Source: Geothrix rubra (lineage in GTDB: Bacteria > Acidobacteriota > Holophagae > Holophagales > Holophagaceae). Taken from it: a stretch of DNA of 64,000 nucleotides. The notes beneath the pieces were generated by a model. It did no database searches and was not told the DNA's origin. It worked only from the letters and a program-made list of their open reading frames with translations. Position 1 is the first letter of the stretch. Every line of letters begins with the position of its first letter. The translations under genes and the position numbers were made by a program. The stretch covers positions 1 to 64,000 of the forward strand of contig NZ_BSDD01000006.1 in NCBI RefSeq assembly GCF_030268065.1. The letters are read 5' to 3'. Shown one piece after another: positions 57,879 to 64,000 of this stretch.

Positions 57879-58799
57879 CTACCCCACCCACCCCAGGTAG
57901 CCCAACCAGATCGCCCGGCCGAAGAAGACGACGACGGGGGTGGCGAGGGCCAGGAAGCAGCCGAAGGGCAGCATGGTCTGCGATCCGGTGCGGCGGATCA
58001 GCATGAGGGGCAGCCCCACGGCGGCCCCCAGGGCCGCGCCGAGGAAGAGGATCCCCAGCATGGGGCCCCAGCCCCAGAAGGCGCCCAGCCAGGCCAGCAT
58101 CTTGAAGTCGCCCATGCCCAGGCCGTCGGTCTTGCGGATCCACCTGTAGACGAGGTTCAGGAGGGCGGGGCCGCCGTAGCCGATGGCCAGGCCGATCAGG
58201 CTGCCCTTCCAGGTGAGGGCCTCGCTGAAGCTCGGCCAGGCGGGGGCGGGCTGGAGGCCGTTGTGCCAGAGGCTCGCGGAAATGAGGTCCGTGAGCCCGT
58301 GGGGTCCCATAACCACCACGGAACGCTCCGCCAGGAGGGCCTGGGGCAGGGTGAAGAGCACGCCGAGGGCCATGAGCGGGAACTGGAGGACATCCGGCAG
58401 GATCATCTCCGTGAGGTCCGTGAAGAAGAGCACCAGCAGGGCGAAGGCGCAGAGCACCCCCTTCAGCCAGACCAGGGTGCCGAAGGGGAGGATCCAGTGG
58501 GCCCCGCCGAGGATGAGCCCGCCCAGCAGCTCCACCAGGGGGTAGCGGACGGGGATCCGCCAGCCGCAGGCGGCGCACTTCCCCCGCAGCCAGAGCCAGC
58601 CGAGCAGGGGCACGTTGTGCCAGGGCTTGATGGCCGCGTGGCAGGAGGGGCAGTGGCTTCCCCGGGTGACGACGTTGCGTTCCGCCGGATCCTCCTGGGG
58701 GAGCCGGTGGATCAGCACGTTGCAGAAGGAGCCCGCCGCCAGGCCGAAGGGGGCCAGGAGCAGGCTGAGGGTCCAGGGGGGCAGGTCCAGGAAGGCCAT
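57879..58799 (-). CDS. pilD: prepilin leader peptidase/N-methyltransferase
   Basis: Bifunctional inner-membrane enzyme of 306 residues that cuts and methylates type IV prepilins and type II pseudopilins. The N-terminal part has AAGSFCNVLIHRLP and the zinc tetrad CPSC...CAAC. The two catalytic Asp motifs are present: TDLTEMILPD and GMGDFK. Seven or eight membrane segments are visible. Length is slightly above average. No pilin gene is nearby. Other names in use are gspO or tapD. Confidence 0.92.
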   Translation of the reverse strand: MAFLDLPPWTLSLLLAPFGLAAGSFCNVLIHRLPQEDPAERNVVTRGSHCPSCHAAIKPWHNVPLLGWLWLRGKCAACGWRIPVRYPLVELLGGLILGGAHWILPFGTLVWLKGVLCAFALLVLFFTDLTEMILPDVLQFPLMALGVLFTLPQALLAERSVVVMGPHGLTDLISASLWHNGLQPAPAWPSFSEALTWKGSLIGLAIGYGGPALLNLVYRWIRKTDGLGMGDFKMLAWLGAFWGWGPMLGILFLGAALGAAVGLPLMLIRRTGSQTMLPFGCFLALATPVVVFFGRAIWLGYLGWVG

Positions 58800-58865
58800 G
58801 GGACCACGATACCGGGAGCTTCCCGGCCTTTCGCGGCAGAATGGAGGTGACGCCCTGGAGGCCCC

Positions 58866-59498
58866 GTGTTCCGTAGCCTGATCCTGTGCAGCACCCTGGC
58901 CCTGGCGGCCCAGCAGCCGCCCGCCCCCCCGGCCCAGGCGGCCGCCCCGGCCCCCGCGCCGGAGCCCGCCCCGAAGGTCCACCCCCGGGTCCGGATCGAT
59001 ACCAGCTACGGCCCCATCGTGGTGGAGCTGGATCCCGAGGCGGCCCCGGCCACCGTGGCGAACTTCCTCCAGTACGTGAAGGACGGCTTCTACAAGGGCA
59101 CCATCTTCCACCGGGTCATCCAGGGCTTCATGATCCAGGGCGGGGGACTGACGGAATCCCTGGACGAGAAGCCCACCCGGGGCGCGGTCACCAACGAGGC
59201 CCCCCAGGCCTTCAAGGCCGGCCTGAAGAACACCCGCGGCACCCTCGCCATGGCCCGAACGGACAACCCCCAGAGCGCCTCCTCCCAGTTCTACATCAAC
59301 ACCGTGGACAACCCCGCCCTGGACTTCCGCGACTACACCCCGGAGGGCTACGGCTACTGCGTGTTCGGCCGCGTGGTGTCCGGCATGGACGTGGTGGACA
59401 AGATCGAGAAGGTGCATACCGAATGGCGCAAGGGGCAGTCCGGTGTGCCCCAGTTCCCGGTGTTCATCAAGGGGGCCACGCTCCTGCCCCCGCAGTAG
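58866..59498 (+). CDS. cyclophilin-type peptidyl-prolyl isomerase, exported
   Basis: Protein of 210 residues with a signal peptide (RSLILCSTLALAAQQ) and a Pro/Ala-rich linker before the cyclophilin domain (VRIDTSYGPIVVELDPEAAPATVANFLQYVKDGFYKGTIFHRVIQGFMIQGGG..GTLAMARTDNPQSASSQFYINTVDN..YCVFGRVVSGMDVVDKI). FHRV, the QGGG loop and the SQFYI segment supply active-site residues. It would speed proline isomerisation in the periplasm. The start is GTG 58866 with CTGGAGG upstream. The acyltransferase gene follows after 2 bp. Confidence 0.92.
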   Translation: MFRSLILCSTLALAAQQPPAPPAQAAAPAPAPEPAPKVHPRVRIDTSYGPIVVELDPEAAPATVANFLQYVKDGFYKGTIFHRVIQGFMIQGGGLTESLDEKPTRGAVTNEAPQAFKAGLKNTRGTLAMARTDNPQSASSQFYINTVDNPALDFRDYTPEGYGYCVFGRVVSGMDVVDKIEKVHTEWRKGQSGVPQFPVFIKGATLLPPQ

Positions 59499-59500
59499 CC

Positions 59501-60238
59501 GTGCCGCCACGCCCGCTTCTCCGGCCCCTCCTGGTCTGGATCCTCGGGGCCCTGGCCCTGGCCCTGGCGGTCCTGACCTGCTTCCTGCTGGCCCCCTTCC
59601 TGGGCGGGCCGGGGGCCTTCTGGGCTGTGGCCCCCGGCTACATCCGGGGCACGGCGGCGGCCTTCGGCATCCGGCGGCGCCTGGAGGGCTGGGAGTCCCT
59701 GCCGGAGGACCTCCGGTCCGGCGCCCGGGCCGCGGTGTTCATCGGCAACCACACCTCCCAGTTCGACCCGCCCCTGCTCATCTCCACCCTGCCCAGCCGC
59801 CCGGTCTTCGTGGCCAAGAAGGAGCTGGCCCGGGTGCCCTTCCTGGGCTGGGTGATCTGGCTGGCGGACTTCATTTTCATCGATCGCGACCGGCGCGAGT
59901 CCGCCCTCCGCAGCCTCGCGGCCGCGGCCCGGCGCATCCACGACGGGCAGAGCCTCGCGGCCTTCCCCGAGGGCACGCGGAGCGCCACGGGCGGGCTGCT
60001 GCCCTTCAAGAAGGGCGTCTTCGCCCTGGCCTTCGAGGCCGGCGTCCCCGTCGTGCCCCTGGCCATCCACGGCGGCCGGGAGATCCTGCCCCGGGGCACC
60101 TGGCGCGTCCGGGGCGGGACCTACCGCATCACCGTCGGCACGCCGCTGGAGACGGGGGCGTTCCCGGATGCCGAGGCCCTGCGGCAGGCGGCCGAGGCGG
60201 CCGTCCGCCGATTGCTGGAGGCTGGCGCCCTCAGTTGA
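59501..60238 (+). CDS. PlsC-type lysophospholipid acyltransferase
   Basis: Membrane-bound acyltransferase of 245 residues. An N-terminal membrane segment (LLVWILGALALALAVLTCFLLAPFLGG) precedes the catalytic motif NHTSQFDPPLL (NHx4D), then VAKKELARVPFLGW, FIDRDRRESA, FPEGTRSATGGLLPFKKGVFALA and VPLAIHGG. It probably makes phosphatidic acid from lysophosphatidic acid, but related acyltransferases for other lipids cannot be excluded. GTG 59501 is 2 bp after the cyclophilin stop. Its end overlaps the convergent membrane gene by 8 bp. Confidence 0.88.
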   Translation: MPPRPLLRPLLVWILGALALALAVLTCFLLAPFLGGPGAFWAVAPGYIRGTAAAFGIRRRLEGWESLPEDLRSGARAAVFIGNHTSQFDPPLLISTLPSRPVFVAKKELARVPFLGWVIWLADFIFIDRDRRESALRSLAAAARRIHDGQSLAAFPEGTRSATGGLLPFKKGVFALAFEAGVPVVPLAIHGGREILPRGTWRVRGGTYRITVGTPLETGAFPDAEALRQAAEAAVRRLLEAGALS

Positions 60239-60635
60239 TGATCTTGATGGGCGGGGGCGGGCCCTGGGGCCGCTCGCGCTCCTTGGGGATGAAGATGCCG
60301 CCCAGGATCGAGGCGACGACGCTGGCCACCAGGGCGCCGAAGAAGCCGGCCCAGAAGCCGGAGACGCTGAAGGCGAGGCCCAGCCGGGACGAGAGCGTGC
60401 CCGCCAGCCAGAACACCAGGCCGTTGATGACCAGGCTGAAGCAGCCGAAGGAGCAGACCATGGGCACCAGGGCCACGAAGCGGAGCAGGGCCCCCACCGA
60501 GGCGTTGAGCAGGCCCAGGATCACGGCCACGGCGAGGAGGTCCACGAAGGCGCCGTGGCGGATGCCCGGAACCACGGCCGACGCCACCAGCAGGCCGAGG
60601 GCGGAGAAGAGGAAGCGGAGCAGGGTCTTGATCAT
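60231..60635 (-). CDS. phage-holin-family-4-like membrane protein
   Basis: Protein of 134 residues with four membrane segments (residues about 5-25, 32-50, 55-80, 92-115) and a basic, proline-rich tail (PKERERPQGPPPPIKIIN). The pattern fits the Phage_holin_4_2/YvlD family, which in most bacteria is a chromosomal membrane protein and not a lysis factor. No phage gene is near. Its ATG is one base after the cysE stop, so it is co-transcribed with cysE. Confidence 0.8.
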   Translation of the reverse strand: MIKTLLRFLFSALGLLVASAVVPGIRHGAFVDLLAVAVILGLLNASVGALLRFVALVPMVCSFGCFSLVINGLVFWLAGTLSSRLGLAFSVSGFWAGFFGALVASVVASILGGIFIPKERERPQGPPPPIKIIN

Positions 60636-60636
60636 G

Positions 60637-61527
60637 TCAGGGCATCCCGTCCTTCTCGTTGGCCTGGGTGATGACGCTGCCGGGGGGGACGCTGCGGGTG
60701 AGCCAGACGTTGCCGCCGATGGCGCTGCCCTTGCCGAGGGTGATGCGGCCCAGCACGGTGGCGTTGGAGTAGACGATGACGTCGTCCTCCACCACGGGAT
60801 GGCGGGGGATGCCCTTGACGGGGTGCCCTTCCGCATCGAGGGGGAAGCTCTTGGCGCCCAGGGTCACGCCCTGGTAGAGCCGGACGTTGCGGCCGATGAC
60901 GCAGGTCTCGCCGATGACGACGCCGGTGCCGTGGTCGATGAAGAACCGCTCGCCGATCTGCGCGCCGGGGTGGATGTCGATGCCCGTGAGGCTGTGGGCG
61001 TGCTCGGTGATCATGCGGGGCAGCAGGGGCACGCCCAGCTTCAGCAGCTCGTGGGCCAGGCGCTGGCTGGTGATGGCCAGCAGGCCGGGGTAGCTGAAGA
61101 GCACCTCGTCGGGGCTGGTGGCGGCGGGATCGCCTTCGAAGCCCGCCTGGATGTCCGTGGCCAGCAGGCGGCGCACTTCGGGGAGGCGGGCCAGGAAGGC
61201 GCCGGCCAGGGCCAGGGCGCGGTCCGCGCAGGCGCCGCAGGCGGGATCCGAGGCCATGAGGCCGCGCTCGATCTGCTCGGCCAGGCCATGCAGCACCCGG
61301 TCCAGGCGGGCGCCCAGGTGATAGCGGAGGGTGTCGGCCTTGAGCTCGGAGGCGCCGAAGTAGCCCGGGAAGAGCAGCGCCCGCAGCTCCTCCACGAGGC
61401 CCGCCAGGGCCGTGCGCGAGGGGAACTCGCGGCGGCCCAGGGGCATCTCCGTGAGGGCCGTCGAGGCCTCGGCCAGGGCCTCCACGACGGCGTGGAGATC
61501 GGGGGAGGGGGCGGGTTCATTCGGCAT
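60637..61527 (-). CDS. cysE: serine O-acetyltransferase, EpsC-like
   Basis: Enzyme of 296 residues that acetylates serine for cysteine synthesis. An N-terminal helical domain of about 180 residues leads into the left-handed beta-helix of hexapeptide repeats: TGIDIHPGAQIGERFFIDHGTGVVIGETCVIGRNVRLYQGVTLGAKSF, then IPRHPVVEDDVIVYSNATVLGRITLGKGSAIGGNVW. The DHGTGVVIGET and YQGVTLG motifs hold the active His and Asp. It is longer at the N-terminus than enterobacterial CysE, like EpsC proteins. It lies 26 bp after dnaE on the same strand. Confidence 0.92.
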   Translation of the reverse strand: MPNEPAPSPDLHAVVEALAEASTALTEMPLGRREFPSRTALAGLVEELRALLFPGYFGASELKADTLRYHLGARLDRVLHGLAEQIERGLMASDPACGACADRALALAGAFLARLPEVRRLLATDIQAGFEGDPAATSPDEVLFSYPGLLAITSQRLAHELLKLGVPLLPRMITEHAHSLTGIDIHPGAQIGERFFIDHGTGVVIGETCVIGRNVRLYQGVTLGAKSFPLDAEGHPVKGIPRHPVVEDDVIVYSNATVLGRITLGKGSAIGGNVWLTRSVPPGSVITQANEKDGMP

Positions 61528-61553
61528 GGGAGTGAGGATACTCCCGGGCCGGG

Positions 61554-64000
61554 TCAGTAGGTCCAGCTCAGGCTGCAGCCGGTCTCCCTGGCCAGGCGTT
61601 CCGCCAGGTTGGGGTCGTGCTTCAGGCGCAGGTCGCGGCCGGCGCGCACGCGGGCCACGAGGCCCTCCTTCGAGCGGTATTCGAAGGTGACCGGGAGCTC
61701 GCCCCTGTGGTCGGCGAGGAGGGCGCCCAGGCGGGGCGGGCACTCGCCCACGGGCAGGCGCACGAGGACGCCGGTGAAGCCCCGGCCCTGGAAGCCCTCC
61801 AGGGGCTCGAGCTGGGTGGCGAACAGCTTCACCACCAGCTGCTCGTCCTCCTCCTCCGCATCGGGATTGCCGTTGCCGCCCCCGTTCGCGGTGATGGTCT
61901 CCACCCGCAGCTCGCCGGTGATGCGCAGCATGGACTCGGGCAGGGCCAGGTGGCCGTACTGCTCGAAGGGGCGGCGGTTGGCCTTCTTGGTGAGGGGATC
62001 CCACTTGCTGGCCATGAGCAGGACCTCCATCTTGCCGGTCAGGTCCTCCACCTGGAGGATGGCCCAGGGCTCGCCCTTCTGGTTGGTCTTGAAGGCCACG
62101 CTGGTGACCATGACGCCCACCGCCACCTCGTCGCGGTCCCGCAGGCGGCCGGCGGTGGCGTCCTCCAGCACCTTGGCGATGGAGCCGTGGGTGTGCACCT
62201 GCAGGGCGTCGGCGAACTCCTCCAGGGGATGGCCGCTGACGAAGAGGCCCAGCACCTCGCGCTCGGCCTTGAGGCGCTCCTTGCGGTCCCAGGGCTCGAT
62301 GTCCTCGGGCACCCGCCAGTCCTCGCTGAGGCTGGCCATCTCCGCGTCGTCGAAGAGGCTGGTGAGGCCCAGGTCCGTGCCGCCGCCGCGGGAGGCGGCG
62401 GAGAGGGCGTCCGGCAGGCCCTCCAGCAGGGCGCGGCGGTTGGGCTCCAGGCTGTCGAAGGCCCCGGCCTTGATGAGGCATTCCCAGACCTTCCGGTTGG
62501 CCTTCTGCAGGTCGGTGCTCTTCATGGCATGGAAGAGATCCTTGAAGCGACCCTCGGCCTTCCGGGCCTCCAGGATGGCCTCCAGGGCGGCGTCGCCCAG
62601 CCCCTTCACGGCCGCGAAGCCGAAGCGGATCTGGCGGTCGCCGGTCACGGTGAAGTCGAGGCCGGAATCGTTGATGTCGGGGCCCAGCACCTCGATGCCG
62701 CGGTCCCGGCAGTTCTGCACGTACTTGGCCACGTCGTCCGTGCGGCCCGACTTGGTGGAGAGCAGGCCGGCCATGAACTCCACGGGGTAGTTGGCCTTGA
62801 GGTAGGCCGTCTCGTAGGCCACCAGGGCGTAGGCGGCGCTGTGGCTCTTGTTGAAGCCGTAGCCCGCGAAGTACTCGATGAGGTCGAACAGCTCGGAGAC
62901 CTTGGCCTTGTCGTAGCCGCGGTCGGCGCCCCGGGCGATGAAGGTGTCCTTCTCCTTGGCCATCTTGGCCTTGTCCTTCTTGCCCATGGCGCGGCGCAGC
63001 ATGTCCGCCTCGCCCAGGGAGTAGCCCGCCACCAGGCTGGCGATCTGCATCACCTGCTCCTGGTAGAGGATCACGCCGTAGGTGGGGGCGAGGATGGGCT
63101 CCAGCTGGGGGAAGAGGTAGGTCACCGGCTCGCGGCCGTGGCGGCGCTCCACGTAGGTGGTGCCCATGCCCGCGCCGAGGGGGCCGGGGCGGAAGAGGGC
63201 GTTCAGGGCGATGAGGTCGTCGAAGCGGTCCGGCCCCAGCTGGCGGAGGAGCTGCTTCATGCCGCCGGACTCGAACTGGAAGACGCCGTCCGTGTCGCCG
63301 GCGGAGAAGAGGTCGAAGGTCTTCCTGTCGTCGAAGGTGCGGATGGCGGCCATGTCCGCCGGCGCGCCGCGCCGCAGGGCGATGACGCCCTGGATCTTGG
63401 CGATCTGGGTGAGGGTCTCCAGGCCGAGGAAGTCCATCTTCAGCAGGCCCGCCCGCTCGGCCTCGGTCATGGTGTACTGCACCATCACCGTGTTGTCCTT
63501 GTCCTTCGAGAGGGGCGCGAACTGGGTGAGGTCGTCCGGGGCGATGATGACGCCGGCGGCGTGGACGCCGGTGTTGCGGGCCAGGCCCTCCAGGCGGGCG
63601 GAAATGTCGAGGATGTTCTTCACCTCGGGATCGCTCTCGTAGAGCTCCCGCAGCTTGTCGCTCTTCTCCAGGGCCTCGCCCACGGTGATGGGCTTGCCGG
63701 GCTCCTGGGGCACCAGCTTGGTGAGGTTGTTGGCGAAGGCGAAATCCTTCTCGAAGACCCGCGCCACGTCCTTGATCACGGCCTTGGTCTTGAGCTGGTT
63801 GATGGTGACGATGTTGCTGACGCGGTCCTGGCCGTACTTCTCGGTGACGTAGTCGATCACCTTCTGGCGGCCGTCGCGGCAGAAGTCGATGTCCACGTCG
63901 GGCATGGAGATGCGCTCGGGGTTGAGGAACCGCTCGAACAGCAGGTCGTACTGCATGGGGTCGATGTCCGTGATCCGCATGGACCAGGCGACGATGCTGC
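61554..64000 (-). CDS. dnaE: DNA polymerase III alpha subunit, C-terminal part
   Basis: Replicative polymerase; the 5' end lies beyond the right edge, leaving about 815 residues. It begins inside the palm (SIVAWSMRITDIDPMQYDLLFERFLNPERISMPDVDIDF), whose PDVDIDF holds two catalytic Asp residues. The fingers (GVILYQEQVMQIASLVAGYSLGEADMLRRAMGKKDKAKM, FAGYGFNKSHSAAYALVAYETAYLKANYP), a helix-hairpin-helix part and an OB-type domain near VAVGVMVTSVAFKTNQKGEPWAILQVEDLTG follow. The motifs fit DnaE, not PolC. The frame is open to the edge. Confidence 0.97.
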   Translation of the reverse strand, partial: SIVAWSMRITDIDPMQYDLLFERFLNPERISMPDVDIDFCRDGRQKVIDYVTEKYGQDRVSNIVTINQLKTKAVIKDVARVFEKDFAFANNLTKLVPQEPGKPITVGEALEKSDKLRELYESDPEVKNILDISARLEGLARNTGVHAAGVIIAPDDLTQFAPLSKDKDNTVMVQYTMTEAERAGLLKMDFLGLETLTQIAKIQGVIALRRGAPADMAAIRTFDDRKTFDLFSAGDTDGVFQFESGGMKQLLRQLGPDRFDDLIALNALFRPGPLGAGMGTTYVERRHGREPVTYLFPQLEPILAPTYGVILYQEQVMQIASLVAGYSLGEADMLRRAMGKKDKAKMAKEKDTFIARGADRGYDKAKVSELFDLIEYFAGYGFNKSHSAAYALVAYETAYLKANYPVEFMAGLLSTKSGRTDDVAKYVQNCRDRGIEVLGPDINDSGLDFTVTGDRQIRFGFAAVKGLGDAALEAILEARKAEGRFKDLFHAMKSTDLQKANRKVWECLIKAGAFDSLEPNRRALLEGLPDALSAASRGGGTDLGLTSLFDDAEMASLSEDWRVPEDIEPWDRKERLKAEREVLGLFVSGHPLEEFADALQVHTHGSIAKVLEDATAGRLRDRDEVAVGVMVTSVAFKTNQKGEPWAILQVEDLTGKMEVLLMASKWDPLTKKANRRPFEQYGHLALPESMLRITGELRVETITANGGGNGNPDAEEEDEQLVVKLFATQLEPLEGFQGRGFTGVLVRLPVGECPPRLGALLADHRGELPVTFEYRSKEGLVARVRAGRDLRLKHDPNLAERLARETGCSLSWTY

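Noticed and set aside
60231-60635. Holin-like protein as a sign of prophage
   Set aside because: The family is common in chromosomes; the gene is in an operon with cysE, and no phage structural, lysis or integrase gene is nearby.

Overview
The window is GC-rich, almost fully coding DNA from a Gram-negative bacterium. Lipopolysaccharide, outer-membrane and murein genes are present (LpxH-type hydrolase, heptose kinase, MurA, Omp85 barrel). Respiratory multiheme cytochromes (an OmcA/MtrC-family decaheme lipoprotein, NrfHA) and a flavinylation-type ApbE cluster are also present. Together with the gene mix (insulinase-like pairs, DUF4097 proteins, DUF4382 lipoprotein, FHA-GGDEF proteins), this points to Acidobacteriota, class Holophagae, most likely Geothrix or a close relative. 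That assignment is inference from gene content, not from a marker-gene tree.

Layout. 1-3.0 kb: the tail of one multiheme cytochrome and a complete decaheme surface cytochrome. 3.1-8.1 kb: helix-hairpin-helix protein, HPt domain protein, MBL-fold hydrolase, two paralogous outer-membrane barrels, TPR protein, PurC. 8.1-12 kb: two overlapping M16-like genes that both lack the zinc motif, and a DUF4097 protein. 12-15.8 kb: thiolase, FtsE-like ATPase between two palindromic intergenic elements, EngB, and a VanZ-LpxH fusion. 16.1-16.6 kb: tRNA-Glu and tRNA-Gln with a duplicated tRNA-Glu 3' end. 16.7-22.2 kb: a tightly overlapped signalling operon (two unknown proteins, two FHA-GGDEF diguanylate cyclases, a Ser/Thr kinase) followed by an ECH1-like crotonase. 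22.2-26 kb: BNR-repeat protein and a second DUF4097 protein. 26.2-28.2 kb: nrfHA for nitrite ammonification.

29-39.7 kb: two WYL regulators, an AMP-binding stub, a DUF4382 lipoprotein, the TlpA/DUF4266-DUF3570-ApbE-DsbD-alpha cluster, DinB protein, methyltransferase and Prs. 39.9-45 kb: PAS chemoreceptor, murA with its 3' end repeated in tandem downstream, and an Omp85-family barrel. 45-50.9 kb: short signal peptidase, degenerate QueD-like protein, EtfD/HdrD-like membrane Fe-S protein, proline dehydrogenase, Trm112-like protein and HldA-type kinase. 50.9-64 kb: zinc-finger protein, Tmk, HolB, YecH-like protein, orphan sensor, methylmalonyl-CoA epimerase, GreA/B-type factor, a divergent VOC/MarR pair with a readable operator, prepilin peptidase, cyclophilin, PlsC-type acyltransferase, holin-like membrane protein, CysE and the 3' part of dnaE.

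By theme the genes serve extracellular and periplasmic electron transfer (cytochromes, NrfHA, ApbE cluster, EtfD-like protein), acyl-CoA metabolism (thiolase, crotonase, epimerase), envelope construction and c-di-GMP/phospho-signalling. The points most worth a second look are the DUF3570 protein carrying an ApbE-type acceptor motif, the two gene-3'-end duplications of almost identical length (86-87 bp), the FHA-GGDEF-kinase operon, and the MarR promoter that appears leaderless. No CRISPR array, transposase, integrase or prophage was found.
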